Shown one piece after another: positions 9,212 through 23,600 of a DNA stretch of 64,000 bases (position 1 is the stretch's first letter; every line of letters begins with the position of its first letter). This stretch comes from Tetmemena sp. SeJ-2015 (Eukaryota > Ciliophora > Spirotrichea > Sporadotrichida > Oxytrichidae). The position numbers and the translations under genes are program-made. The stretch spans positions 62,001 to 126,000 of the forward strand of contig JAJKFJ010021934.1 in assembly GCA_027382625.1 (NCBI GenBank), given 5' to 3'. The notes under the pieces are model-generated. The model saw only the letters and a list, made by a program, of their open reading frames with translations. It made no database searches and had not been told where the DNA came from.

Positions 9212-10943
9212 ATGAATTTCTTAAGTCTCCTTAGAGATAAAGAAAAGGAAAAAGCTAAGAAACAAAGGCTTTAGAAGCAGCTAGAGAGGCAATAGAAGTA
9301 TGGGTTTAAGAAAATGACTGACTAGGATCTGTTTGCTGAGCCAAGCTGCGATAAGTCAAACTTAGTTTAAAATCCAGACACCATGAATCTTAACTAAGAA
9401 GCTAATGAGGAAGGAAAGGAGGGTGAAGGAAAATAAGTAGCCAGAGAAGAAAGGTAGAAAAGCAAGAGTGAGTAAGGCTTTCAATCAAATGGATGAGATA
9501 AATGTCATAACGCAAAGCTTCGATAGTACCTTTGTTTGGTGCTAACAAAATGAGCTAATCTGATAGTTACCAGACTGCAACTTTTGCTAAATACCAATGA
9601 GGGTCTCTATCAACTCAAAAAATGTGCATGATGCTCGCGAGTATTCTTGCCATAACTAATGTGGTCAAACGGTAAATATAAGGATGAACAGCTTTCTAGA
9701 TGAATTCAAATGCACGCTTATGGAGCTCATCAAAATTATATTTTATTACTACTGTAGAGGATACACTGTTGAAACTGTCCACAAGGAGCTAGCCTATGGA
9801 ATATCTTGAACAGGTGGAATAGATATGTCTAAGCAAATGATCCTTGGCATATACTCTTTCATGAGAGAAGTCATATCAGACAGAGTAGTGTGAGATATCA
9901 AAAAGAAAAAGTTGGGTGGTGCAGGTGTCGAAGTGTGGATGGATTCTTACAAATTGAATCTTAAGACAAACTCTGGTGTAGAGGAGTTTTGGATAGTGGG
10001 ATTCATAGAGAAGCTGAACAATAGATCTCGAGCTTTCTTGACTAATGACATTAAGGTTGATACAATGGCTCTGTTCATAGCCAAAACGGTTTCAAAGCAT
10101 TCTACCTTATGCACTCCCTACTATCATTAAGTAGGTTGGGAGTTCTTAGACAAATTTTATGACCATTAAAGACTGAGAAAAGATAAGGGTGAGTCTAAGA
10201 AAGGATCCAGAGGAGGAAGGATACTCAGTGGCTTTGAATATATGTGGAACGAGATCAAAGAGCTTGAGATAGTTTTTATGAAACTTGGAGAGAAGTCCAG
10301 AAGGCTAAAGAGAGTAAAAGCACATTTGCAGTGCTATCTCGATGAGATGGTGTGGAGAACACAGTGCAGAACCTTAGATGATAAACGCAAGTATCTTCTA
10401 CAGACTTTGAACATTTCAGAGTGGCAGAAGTATGTCGCAAGACTTGAGAAAGTTCAGAAGAAAAAGCAAAAAGTTGAAGCTAAAAATGTTGCAGAGGAAA
10501 TGATGATAGAGATGCAATAAGAGCAAAAGAAAAGGAAGAAGCTGAAGAGGCGTTTGGCTGATACACTAGATGACGATGAGGAGGATGACCCAATAGATGA
10601 GAGGAGAAGATTATTTGGAGAGGAGTCTTAAGACAGTGATGAGGAGGGTAATTAAAGTTAAGATTCAGCTGGCAATGCTAGAGACGAAGAAGAGGATGAG
10701 TTTATGATTGTTTTGCAAGCAGTGAGAGAAAGAAAGAAAAATGAGGCTGAGAATAGTAAAACTTCTTTGAAAGATAAACTTAGTTAAACTGGATGGAAGC
10801 TCAGAGAGAACTTTATGAAAAAATAGAATATGAACATGGATGAAAAGGATAGAATAGATGTCTTTAATGGTGCTCCTATCGTAGAAGAAAAGAAAAAAGA
10901 AGAGAGCGATAATGAAGATGATGTTATAATTTTAGATTACTGA
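9212..10943 (+). CDS. ISXO2/IS1595-like transposase-derived protein with acidic tail
   Basis: Order of parts: a charged helical N-terminus starting MNFLSLLRDKEKEK; a zinc ribbon (CNFC..CHNQC, about 9575-9665); a helix-turn-helix-like region; a DDE-type core (LGGAGVEVWMDSYKLNL, VGFIEKLNNRSRAF, STLCTPYYHQVGWEF, SGFEYMWNEIKE, YLDEMVWR); then about 170 residues of Lys/Glu-rich tail to TGA 10941-10943. The first Asp is kept, but the second block reads TPYY where the family normally has TDG-like residues, so catalysis is doubtful. Three in-frame TGAs are each removable with short direct repeats (GGAATA, GAG, AG). A domesticated transposase is the best reading. Confidence 0.75.
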
Positions 10944-11340
10944 ATTTATTTCTAGCTTAGATTTTATTTTATCTCGAATTTCTTTGAAAGCAAAGGAACT
11001 AAAATATCATATTTTCATTTGGATATGTAGGAGAATTAAGGGCTCTATAGAAAGCACACATTTTTCTCCGCAAAAATTGATGACGACAAAGGGAGTTTCC
11101 CACCTCTTAAGTGAAGAGGCAGTACAGCAATTACCCAAAAAAGGCCCATTGCCCTCAAGGGATTTCAAGCCCTCATTTTTTCCTTACTCTTATGTTCAAG
11201 CAATATTCTTGAATTTAACTTTTAATTTATTTTAATTTTAAGCAAGAATAATAGTGGGTAGAGGTTTGGATCTTTATATGAGTGATTTGCTAAAAGTTTA
11301 TGGTGCTTGGCTTTAAATTAAATTAAAATATTAAAAGGAA
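10944..11340 (+). other. Possible exons of an unrecognised gene
   Basis: The plus strand has an open frame with non-random stretches (EEAVQQLPKKGPLPSRDFKPSFF near 11120-11190, later GRGLDLYMSDLLKVYG near 11260-11310). No ATG, domain or pointer pair could be fixed. It may be part of a gene whose other MDSs are elsewhere, or the upstream region of the ankyrin-like gene. Confidence 0.25.
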
Positions 11341-11347
11341 TAATTAA

Positions 11348-13526
11348 ATGGGTTGCACTCAGCCGACTTAAGTTGTAGCTGTGACTCCGATTGAGAAGGG
11401 ACCCAGTCTCAAACAAGTCAAAGACTAATTGAAGAATGCAGACAAGCAAACTTAAATGCAAGAAATGAAGCAGCAGCAACAAAAATACAACAAATACATG
11501 CTTCTAGATGCTGCTATAGAGGGAAATGTTGAGTTAACGAGAGAGATTTGCAAGTAATTAGCCATAAGATCAATCACTAGAATAAATGGAAAGAAACTTA
11601 CAACTGATCTTATTGGGTAAACTGTGCAAACTGAGAATTGGAATCCGTTACATTTCGCAATATAGAATAAGAATCATGATATAATCAAGTACTACTTCGA
11701 AGAATTAAAAGTAAATCCATGATTGACGTTAATGAGCGAGCCTAAAGAAGTCGTTGAAAATAACTTACAAATTCTTTCCAAGAAAACTCCTGCTGAGCTT
11801 TTGCTTCCGTTCCCTAGACCCATCGATTTTTGCTTTGGAGCAGTTATAGCAATAAATAATAGAGATTTTGCAAACTTCAACTAAACTCAATTTCTTTCAA
11901 AAATTTGAAGTAATTTTTATGAAATATTTTTATCTGATAAATGGATACTCGCAAGGAGGAAAATTCATCAGCTACCCTCTCTGGACTTCTGACCAAATAA
12001 GCTACCTATTGAAGCTTGTAATTTAGCTAGATTGGAGAGAGGGTATCGATATACTGATAAAAGGTAACTGTGCACACCACTTGTATCTAGCGATGGACTA
12101 TTTTTAGAGATTCGATTTCGTTGGAGCAAAAATAGCAGGCTGCTTTAAATTGATCAATGAATTAACTCTGAAAAGACACATCATGAACATTTTGAGTGAA
12201 TTTCCCTATGCTGGAATTAGTTTGAGCTTTCTTGCTGCTGATTCTGACTCAAACCAATTAATTTTAGAGAAGGCTCTTAAGAATGTAACTTTAGAAGATC
12301 TGGAGCACCTGTATATCTATGAAATTAAGGAAATTAAGAGCACGCTCAAGAAGCTAAGAGAGACTCAAGTCAACAATGAACTTGTAAAAGCAGGTATTCT
12401 CTACTGAGAACAAGAAGATAAGAGATAAAGAGGAAATTAAACTTTTCTATTTTGAGTTCCTCAACTATTTCACATTTGAATAAAGGAACAAATAGTTTAA
12501 ACATCTTTGCTTTGAAATTTGAATTTTCTCAAATAATCTAATAGCATTTAGATCAGATTCTTAACATTTTTTTAAGGTTTTTATTTCAAAATATTGCTAA
12601 CTAGGGGATATTGGCTAAGCTAAATTTTTCATAAAATCAAACGACACTTAAAGTGTAAACTATTTCTACGGGCTTTAGAAGTAAACCATAAAATTCATCC
12701 ACAAGGCGGAACCTCCTGCAACAAAATATTTCAATCCAGTTATATACGCTACCTTTTATGGCAAACAAGATTTCATAGATTTCTTAATCAATCAAGATTT
12801 AATAAATGGTTTCAGTGCTCTCAAAGAACCACCTATGACTTTCTAGGATAACGAAACTGAAGAAGTCGATGAGCTTGGAGTAGCAGATGACGAGTGGTTC
12901 TCCAATTCAAGCACAGAAATTTTCATATTGGAAATCTTACTTGGGCAACGAAACTTTGGATTGATGAAGTTCATTATAGAAAGGTTTCAACACCAATGGT
13001 GCTTTACACATTTCATTGGTATTCTGGAAACCTAACTTCAGAAAATGGATTCAGAGTCCCTAGACTTTCTTTTGTCTCTTGATCAAGTGAGATAGAGTTT
13101 TGAGGTTTTAACTTACTCCAATAGCTGAAAGTGTTGCATGCTCTCTCCTCTAAAAGCTTGGAGTATGTGGATTTAGATTAGAATGCTCCCTCAAGAAAAA
13201 GCAAGAGAGTAACCACTGCCAAGGTATTGCTAAAGAATTTGTGCTGTAACCCTTATTGTCCGCAGCTTCTTTTCTTGCTTATCTCACTCGAAGAAGAAAT
13301 AAAGAGACTGCTAGATGGAAGTCAAACTTTCCATGATTTATTTGTGCAGGCTTATAAAAACACTACTCAAGAAGACATCGATATACTCATTAGGATCAAG
13401 AAAGAGGAGATAGATGAGATAACAAGTGCAGATTTCAAGCAAGAAAACAAGGACAATATTCTGATAACTCAAATCATCACAAGAATAGAAAATAGAATAA
13501 AAGAGAACAGCACAAAGAAAATATGA
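11348..13526 (+). CDS. Ankyrin-repeat-like protein
   Basis: Starts MGCTQPTQVV; the Gly-Cys after Met suggests a lipidated N-terminus. A coiled Gln-rich segment follows, then ankyrin-like units (LLDAAIEGNVELTREIC, NWNPLHFAIQNKNHDIIKYY, GDIGQAKFFI, NPVIYATFYGKQDFIDFLI). The C-terminus is helical and charged, ending at TGA 13524-13526. An in-frame TGA near 11722 is removed by an 18-bp insert flanked by TAA. A longer break lies near 11885-11935. DNA from 12408 to about 12600, after a TGA, reads as a further IES, so I treat 12600-13526 as the same gene; two genes is the alternative. Confidence 0.55.
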
Positions 13527-13679
13527 ATTTAATTATCTCCTACTTTATTATAGGAAATTTTATCTTAAAAAGTGTTTGAGTGTGGTGAAGAATTTGGAAA
13601 TGAAGTGCATAAAAAGCTATGATTACAATTTCCCCTAGTTTTGTCTCGTATTAAAATTCTCATTAAATAATTGAATAAA

Positions 13680-15123
<1,444 letters not shown>

Positions 15124-15428
15124 ATCATTATATTTTCCTATCAAAGGTTTACAAAAAGAGCTGTAAGCGAAATCTTGAAATACTATTAAACTCATTTACC
15201 ATTAATAAGCATGTAGTTATTGTAATTAAAAATTCTGAGAAGTATTTCAGAGCTAACTAACACTATTATATTTAGCTAATTTTTTGTTATGATTGCCTCC
15301 GCTTCTAAAATGATCTTGGATTGCTAATCTGTCCCGGCGGGTGGGTTTAAATAGGAGAGATGAGGAGATTGAAATAATAATAAAAACAATTTAATATATT
15401 CCCTTAATAGCGAAACTCGCAAGAAATA

Positions 15429-15836
15429 ATGGCCTATAAAAGCATCCAACTCATAAGAATCTCTCTCGTCATTGCACTACTCAGCTTCTCCACAGCCAAG
15501 TCTTTCCAATTCGAACTTCCTCACATTGAAACAGAGAAGATTGAACAGCTGAAGAATGAGGGCACTAGAATTGCTAAGCAAGCCGTTGACAATTTCCTGA
15601 CAGCCTTTTTCCAAGAAGTTGAAACCAACATTGAAAAAGTTATTGAAAAGGCTCCCTTCAAGTCTTAACAAATAAAGGACGCCCGCTCATCAGTGTCTGA
15701 AGCTACTCACCTCCTTCACAGCCAAGTAAAGAAGACTCTAAATAGTGAATCATCCGTAGAATCTCTGATTAGTGACATCTTTGCATGGGGAGCAGGAGCC
15801 TTGGTAGCCATGAGCGCCTACACCTACATATTCTGA
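15429..15836 (+). CDS. Small secretory-pathway protein with C-terminal membrane helix
   Basis: A 135-residue protein in one uninterrupted frame. A signal peptide (MAYKSIQLIRISLVIALLSF) is followed by a helical charged body and a short hydrophobic end, GAGALVAMSAYTYIF, at the stop. This is one of the few genes here without an IES. The following gene encodes a diverged copy with the same ending. Function unknown; a small membrane-anchored luminal or surface protein is inferred. Confidence 0.7.
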
Positions 15837-16182
15837 AAATGAGTAGTGAAAAGACTCCATATCCATACCTACGAGCTTTTCTCTACGCCTAGAACATATA
15901 CTGTACCATACTAAATTATCATGCTAAAGTTCTAATCTATCCCGATTAAACTTTACAGCTTGTAAATACTAATATTACAATCAAACTATATTATTTAAAG
16001 CTATTTTATAAAGTAGTTAATTCGAAAAACTCTTTAACTACACCTATGCTCATTAAACAATCACTTGTTTAAAGTTTTACTAATAGCGAGGAAATAAGTG
16101 AGGAATCATTTACCTAATATCAAATTAAAATAAATTAGAAAGTAAATGTTGAGTTAGTAATTCCTTAAACGCACCACATTGA

Positions 16183-16643
16183 TTGTTTAAATTTCATAAT
16201 CAAATTCATATTCATTTTTTATTTGTAGCAGTGCTGTTTATCGCGCTTGTAAAGTCGAGTCCATCGATGGATGACTTTCCAGTGAACATCACAATAATAA
16301 ATCAGCTATACTATCGAGAGAGGAACAAGGTGATCAATGTGACTCAGTCGCTACTCAATTTTTTCTTCAGCGACATGGAGAACGGAATAGATTAGGTATT
16401 TGAGCAAACTAGATCTAGAGTGAAGTCAGAAGAGCTGATTGACTCCGCCATGACTTTTAAATCTGACGCCATTCAATACCTCAGGAAGGAAGTTAATCGA
16501 AAGATCAATGAGACTGCACTCGAAGGCGAATCCAAAATCATATCAAATTAATTTAATATATTTAAAGTTAAATCATAGAAGGAATATTTACGACTGTATC
16601 TGGAGCTTTGGTGGCTCTGTCAGCATATACATACATCTTTTGA
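16183..16643 (+). CDS. Paralogue of the preceding small secretory protein
   Basis: The readable part starts inside a signal-peptide-like hydrophobic stretch (FLFVAVLFIALVKS). No in-frame ATG is present, so the first codons probably lie on a separate upstream MDS. The body has N-glycosylation-type Asn sites (NIT, NVT, NET). After a 35-bp IES the end reads SGALVALSAYTYIF, nearly identical to the upstream copy. The tandem pair shares architecture but has diverged strongly in between. TGA at 16641-16643. Confidence 0.65.
16535..16569. other. IES, 35 bp, pointer AAATCATA
   Basis: AAATCATA at 16535-16542 and 16570-16577. Excision restores the C-terminal hydrophobic tail shared with the paralogue. 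Confidence 0.88.
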
Positions 16644-17320
16644 AAAATACAGGTCCTCTGACTTAACCTCACCTAACTCAACTCTTTAATCACTAAGTAA
16701 TATAGTAACAAATTAATAAAAAAGGTTTGGAAGATTTATCTTTAGGTATATAAAATATTAAAAATATATTAAACTGATTTCTACCTCTAAAGATTTTCTT
16801 AATTAAATTGTGATAACAATAATCAGCGAGTGTAATTTGAAATTAAGAATAACTAAGAGCCGTATTAAAGAGCTATGCATATAAATAAACTAGTGGAAAC
16901 ATTCATAGCAATAGCCTGCTTTTTCAAATTATCAATCAATTTGCAGCTAAAGATTGTGTTTACCATAATAAGCAAAATATTTAAATTTTGATAGAATTAA
17001 TTAAATATTTTTAAATAAATTAATCTCTATATAATCCATATATTTTTTAATTATTTGAGTAGATTAAAAAGCAAAGTAAATTCTAGTTCTTCCTCCAATA
17101 ATTATGTTTGAAATTTAAACATTTTCTCTAAGTTATGATAAACCAAACATATAAGTTAAAATAAATGGAATATTTGATCTTGAATAGTTTATGGTACTCA
17201 TTTTATTTAACTTAAGACTTTTCAATAACACCTCTACTCACTTTCCTAACTCTCTTTCTTTCCACTTTTTATATCTGGATCTTTTGTTTGTTTTCTTTTT
17301 ATCAGTTATATTAAATACTC
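16644..17320. other. AT-rich intergenic DNA
   Basis: Very AT-rich. No coding frame, repeat or RNA gene could be recognised on either strand. Confidence 0.6.
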
Positions 17321-19272
17321 ATGCCTGATCTTTAAGAATCGTATCTTTAAATAGGACCTTCTTAATAATTCGTGACTTTATCGTAAGCCTAGTTTAAAGG
17401 GTTATATTTAAACTTAAACGATCTGATTAGAGAATATATAATCGTAGTTAATCACAAGTTAATTAGTTATTATAAAGCAGATAGTAATGAATTCGCTTTA
17501 AAATCTTGATCTAAACTTTCCTCACATTAGATGACGACACCATTAAATAAGAGAAGTACAAATTACCTTTTGTATTTTAAGTTACGATGAAGAGCTTTTC
17601 TATTTGAGCATCGCGAATGAGAAGGCAATTAATTTTTTAAATAGGGGAAAGGGAAATGCTGAAATAATAATTTTATAAACATGATAGCCAGTGAAAATGA
17701 ACATTTCATCTTCAATACTCCAACTTCGTAAGTGCCACTCAAATAATTAAAAAATAAGTTAAACTGAATCAGGATTTTGAAATTTACCGATTAATTCAGA
17801 GGGGAAAGATTGATTCTATTATACAAGGAAGATTTAGAGGACAGCTTTGAACAAGACCAAGAGCAATTTGAACCACTCTAATCTTTTATCGATTTATTTA
17901 GTGCACATACACTATATTTTAGTTACAATATTTTCGAATAAGAAGATTCAATAACTGCGCAACCGTAGTTTGGAAACAACCTTATAAACTTCTAACAACA
18001 TAATGGCATTACAAGCATCGGAGACTATATTGAAGACACACAGGCAGACAGTTTTCTAATGCAGAGGCAGTGAAATCAAAAGCATAATCAGACCTACATT
18101 GACAAATATTTGAATAATGCAGAGATACACTATAAAGTTAAGGTATTTTCCTTTTTGAGACTAATCTTGGAAAGCCATCTTATGACTAGTTTGTTGCGGC
18201 TTCTGCCTAGGACATACTCAATCAAACAGCAATAAACCCTAGTACAAACTCACATATATAACCTATCAAACAAGCCGCCAGGCAAAGTAAGTCTCACTAC
18301 TAGATTAATCTGATATTCAATTAGTCAAGTCAAGACCACAATCCACACTGAGGTAATCTGATATAAGGTACAAGCACAAGAGCTAAGTCCATAAAAATAT
18401 CATCATAGCAAATTAGAGTGCAAATATATTCGATTACAAAGGGAGCAAGTAGGCTCTAAGAAGTGGAAGCACAGTTGGAAATCTCAACCTAAATGGCCTT
18501 AGTGGTTAGTTCGGTGGACCTCTGCACGGCTATAACTCAGGCCTTAGTTAATTAAATATGTCTGGAAGCAATAAACTTAACGTAACTAGCATTGACTATT
18601 TCAATTAAAGCTCTCCTCATATGCCAAATCATTATAAAGTGCAAGAGTACCGCCATATTTCTGCTTTATAATTTTTGAATGTGGTTAGTTAGGGATCTAA
18701 ATAGCTCCAAAACAAGAATATCTTTCAAAATCAGTAAAGTTCAGTACCATAAAGTGTGATGCCTTCCATTCACGGTAGTCTTGTTTTAGAGCACAAAAGA
18801 GCGCTGACTAAAAAGATTAGAAATTTCCTACCAGTATCGAGTTCACAGTAGCAAAATAGTAATCTAGTTCAAGCTTACGGAGTGCCTGCTATAGATAGCA
18901 ACGCCATCTAGACTAAGAGACTTATGACATAAGATAGAATTAAAAGCCCAAAAAGACCCTTTACAAATTTGAGGTAAGCAAGATCTTATGTTAATCATCA
19001 ACTTTTAATTTAGAGAGACTCAATAAAGAATTGCTCGGTACAATTTAAACTCCTAAGAAATTTCAGTATATTAAAACTTCGTATAATTGCTCTCTAACTT
19101 CGATGAAAGTAAGGAAGCGGAGATTTATGCTATAATCTATATAGGAACTATGGAGGATATAGCATAGGATGCAATTAAAGATGCCCTAGAGTAAAAGGAC
19201 CAAATGAACTTAATTAGCTTATAATCATAGGAAACCAGGCAAAATTATTAGTTTAATTAAAGTTAATTATGA
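17321..19272 (+). CDS. Unrecognised Gln/Asn/Ser-rich protein
   Basis: An N-terminal globular region (MPDLQESYLQ.., about 250 residues, with NLNDLIREYIIVVNHKLISYYK and YDEELFYLSIANEKAI) is followed by a long low-complexity stretch rich in Ser, Asn and Gln (18400-19000). A short helical end with EAEIYAIIYIGTMEDIAQDAI closes at TGA 19270-19272. Frame changes mark several IESs, one with possible pointer GAGA near 18120-18160, and one base seems missing near 17590. No domain recognised. Confidence 0.5.
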
Positions 19273-19357
19273 AAGACTGCTGCGGTTTACTGAGCAAGTG
19301 AATGATTATAAAGTTTAAATTTTCCCCTAATCATATTCACTCCTTTGCCGTGTCTCC

Positions 19358-20397
19358 TCATTTTTATTCGTTTAAGTAGGAAAGTACTTCCGACTTAGTG
19401 AGCTAGTTAAATACTGGAAGCTCTGGTGATTCTCCAATCTTGATTGAGACTTGCTGAATCTTTGAAAACTAGATGTCATCATGGTAAGCAACATATCCAA
19501 GTGCCTAACTTAGGACGGACTCGAAATTGTCTGCAAGGTCCTTAGCTGCTTGAGATGATCTTCCGATTTTGACTGAATAGTTAGGTCCGTTTCCTTGAAT
19601 GAAATAAGTAGATTGAGCTGCTTTATTGAGAGTCTTCTGTAAGTCTTTTGGCTCTTCAAATCCATGGATTTTGATTGGGCAAGGATACTTCTTCTTATCA
19701 TAGAACTCTCTGCCCAGGCAGGAAGGCAATAATTTATAGACTCTGATATCTGCAAGGAAGGTGTCATATTCTTGCACCAACTTTCTTCTATCCTTAAACT
19801 GCTTGAAGTTTCTTCTCAACTTATCATAACCGATAACCTTTGCGAAGCAAGGTACCTTGAGTTCAGCTAGTTGGTTCTTAATTTCTCTGGCGGGGTCTTT
19901 AACAAACATGCACACTCTTGTGTTGTACTCCTTTGAGTTGAAAGGGTGAGGAACTTCAATCTATGAAGGTCTGGGAGTTGGCTTCTCTGGCAAAAAAGCA
20001 ATTCGAATATTGACAAGAAATCTTTATCTAATAAGTTTACTTGAGTGAGAGTGAAATTGACAGTGACATAGCTATCTTCATCCTCAAGGAGTTTCTTAGT
20101 CAAACTTTGAGATTTAACTTTCTTTGCGAATGCTTATAGTGCCTCGACTGCCTTGATAACCTGCTTTTTCTCAATTGAACTCTTGATTTTAGCATCAAAC
20201 TTCTTGATTGCCTTTTTAAGTTTCAAAGAGTTTTCTTTCTTCTGCTGCACTGTGAGTGACTCCTCAGGATCTACTGGCAAGCTAGTGTCCTTAATTTCCT
20301 CTGTCTTCTTAACTTCAGTTGCTTTTTTGGAGACTGGTGCAACTTCTGCTTCTTATTCTACGTTCTTGTTAGCTTGTGCTTTTACCTTTTTTACCAT
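19358..20397 (-). CDS. Ribosomal L1-domain protein (RSL1D1/Utp30-like)
   Basis: Starts MVKKVKAQANKN at 20397 with a Lys-rich tail, then an L1-type fold: VIKAVEALQAF, LLEDEDSYVTVNFTLTQ, VCMFVKDPAREIKNQL, VIGYDKLRRNF, EYDTFLADIRVYKLLPSCLG and YSVKIG. The stop is TGA at 19358-19360. The VKDP and FLADxR..LLP blocks match the nucleolar L1-domain proteins of ribosome assembly rather than L1/L10a itself. One 56-bp intron (19985-20040). No IES was needed. A nucleolar role in pre-rRNA processing is inferred from the family. Confidence 0.85.
19985..20040 (-). other. Spliceosomal intron, 56 bp
   Basis: GTAAAC..CCAGAG. Splicing gives FTLTQ-KPTPRPSQ in frame. Confidence 0.65.
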
Positions 20398-20628
20398 AGT
20401 TAATACCTAATGTTAATTAATTATGTTCAATACAAATCAAAAATACTTTCATCTATCAGTTTATGATAAATATAAGCAAATCCACTTTTAATTTGTTATA
20501 AAGATTCCTGAGATCAATCATAGAACTTCAGATAATTGCCTCTTTAAATTCATTCAACTATTCATTTAGGCATAGTTAAGGGAAAATATTTGACAATGTA
20601 AATGAAAATTTGTAATAAAATGAAATGA

Positions 20629-23600
20629 TCAATAAGTGGTTTCAACAGATATCATAGTTTGCTCATGCAAATTTCTATTGTTGTTTTCATTATTTTCCAT
20701 GCTGCTCTTTATATCCTCCGCTATTCTCTCCTAATAAAAAGGGTTAAGAAAATGGGGTGCTTACCTGATTTTAATGATACTTGGGATTTCTGAAATATGC
20801 AATCTGCGCAGATAACAATTGAGCGAGCACAAATTTGATAAGGAGTTGGATTCCATAAAGTCGCAAATAATAAAGGGTGCTAGAGTCTACGCCATCTGAC
20901 AACTCAAGTATCAAGTAGATCAGCATATTTGTGTAGATGCACAAAGAGTTGAGATATGAGACTGCTCGATAGAAGAATGGCTTGCAAAGCATGAACTATA
21001 AGGGAATTAGCAAAAGAGTGTCGACTGAGTCATCTATAGCTTACAGAGAGAAGTTTTAAATTTTATATTAAGAAGTCCCAAAATAGGAGATATAAAAATA
21101 GCCAGAGGATAGAATAGGAGGAAAGGCCAAGCATCCCACTGTATTTCTTTTCCACCAGAGGGAACAAATACTACCACAACGAATTAAGCAGTCATGACCT
21201 AAAAGAACCTTGAAATCAAAATATCTTACAATATCAAGAACAACAAATAGCATATAAAATGTCACAGACACTGTGAACGCTTTGAATACATTAGAGTGCC
21301 TCAGAGTAGTAGACTTTACAAATGATACAGGGAATAAAAGGATGGTCTTCAGTATGAATTTAAAGCCTCTATCAAAGTTCTTCAACTTCTTGATATTAGT
21401 AGGGTCTCTAAAATACATTCTTTAATTGTGCTAATTGATTACATATGAATTTCTCTTATACTTCCAGTGAGCATTTTGATGAACTTCCCAGGATCTCCCC
21501 TCTCGCCTGCCATTCTTCTCTGCTGGCCTTTAGGAGTAACTTCTGGGGTATTTTTTCCAGAGCTCTCTAAATTAGATCCTCTCTGCTTTTTCTTAGCGTT
21601 CTTAGCTTCCATGCTGAAATGGATATCTCTTGAGCGACTATCGTTAATTTTTAAGTGATGATGATAAGATATTGCAAAATCTTACTTCTAAGAGAGTTAT
21701 TAGCTTTCTCTATCGTAACTTCTCTGGACTACAAGAGCAAGTTTGAAAATCTTTTTGGTGTAGAACATGGATTCATAGCGCCAATAGTCTATCAAATTCT
21801 TGAAGAGAGGTAGTTTCTTGTAAACTTGCTCATGATTAAGTATGTAATAATCCTCTCCCGAGTCAAGCTTATCTGATATACTTGTGAATTCAGAGATGTG
21901 ATTCAGCTATAAATTTAAATTAGTTAATATAGAATGAATACCTCAAACAGCCAAATGCTAACTTTAATACCGTAGAACTCAAATAGCTCTGAGCTGAGTT
22001 TATTATTGCTAACTTAAAGGAGATATAATTAGTACAAATTAAGATATTGCAATTTAATAACAAACTTGATGAGATCCATTAAGTGCCATCTCAAAATGAA
22101 AGAGAAGTTAGCCAATTAGATAGTCAAGAGCTTGCTGTTCAAGTTTTAAATGAACATATCCCAAATAAGACAAAAAAATATAAAAATCTTAGGATTTCCA
22201 ATCTAAGAACTTATTGACTTTACTAAAGGATCAGAAGCTTGAATCATAAAAGGGCTGCTGAAAGACCCATCACCAGAGATGAGGCAAGTTACTGGAATCT
22301 AAGGTCCTTCATACTCTTCCTTTGTCTTCTTAACGTCAAGGAAATCAAGATATGCCATGGTGTAGTCATCAGACGAACTGAAACGAATCTCTATGTTGAA
22401 CTTGTCCTCAAGATTAATCCAAAAGCCTAAGTTGTCTGCCACGTTTGAAAAAGCTTTCTTGAAATTATCGCAGTGCTTCTTTCTTTGCTTCTTCAAAAGG
22501 TAGGGTGAAAGTAAAAATTTAATGTATCTATTTAAAGAGGAGGATAGAGGACAGTGAGTAAATAGTACAAGCAAGACTCTAGCTTCGTAAACTTATCTGA
22601 AGTATTGATTTTCTATTAGGAAATTACTAAATTAGTTGCGCTTACCTCAATGAAGTCTTAATATTTCTCCTTTACAATTTTGTGAGTGAGTTCAACAGGT
22701 GGCTAAATCGGTAGTTTCCAAGGCTGCTAGTTATTGTTGCTTCCTGTAAGGTAGACTCGACAAATATGCTAGTGGACATCTCTGTCCACAAAGTCTAATT
22801 CTTCCATTGCCCTATAAAAAATCAAAATAAGCAAAGCTACCTTTTGATTCTAGACAGCTGATCCCTCCGTCTTGCTTGAAACGTTAGTTAAATTTCAAGA
22901 AGTAAATTACTGCTCCAATTCCAAAGACTGTAGCTATAATGATGATAATGAAGATCTAGATTCCTCCCATATTCTGAAGGAAAAGGTCAAAGTTCCTCAA
23001 GCAGTAAGGATTATCGGAGTACTGAGTTAGACCCTCATTACATTCATATTTGCAAAGTGGGTCTGTAGTACCTATCTCAGTGTAGTTAGCGTTGCCGATT
23101 GCCTCTAAAGGCATGTTCTGACAAGGCAGGCAATCAACATTTGACATCTCAGTTTTATAGGTGCCTTTATCGCAGGGCTTGCAAAACAGTCCGTGATATC
23201 CTGGGGCACAAGGAGTACTCCAAGCAGTTCCATTTTAACCCTTGTTATCATCAGTTGTGCCATAGCCAGGGTCATATGTAAAGTTAACCAAACTAGAAAG
23301 AGAGATTCCTGGGTAGCTAGATGAATTGAACCAGCTAAAATGGAAGATCTTGATTCTACCACCTGAACCTCCTCCACCTCCATTCAACCCGTTCCCTCCA
23401 TTGACTTGGATCTAACTCACTCCTTGAAGTTTATTCTTTGCAATATAGATAGATCCTCCAGACCCACCGCCTCCGTATTAGGTAACTGCATCATTTCCGT
23501 TAGCCAATAGACTTCCATTAAGTGTGAGGTTGTTTGACTGAATCCAAATGATTCCGCCTCCTTGTCCACCTTTCTTGATGTTCTTATACATACCTCCTCC

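Noticed and set aside
9560..9900. In-frame TGA codons in the transposase-like gene read as tryptophan (recoding)
   Set aside because: TGA terminates many clear genes here (eL24, MAP kinase, TMEM216), conserved Trp positions use TGG, and each of these TGAs can be removed as a short repeat-flanked insert.
19510..20103. Alternative minus-strand frames overlapping the L1-domain gene
   Set aside because: Shadow frames; the frame with VKDPAREIKNQL and its intron explains the whole interval.
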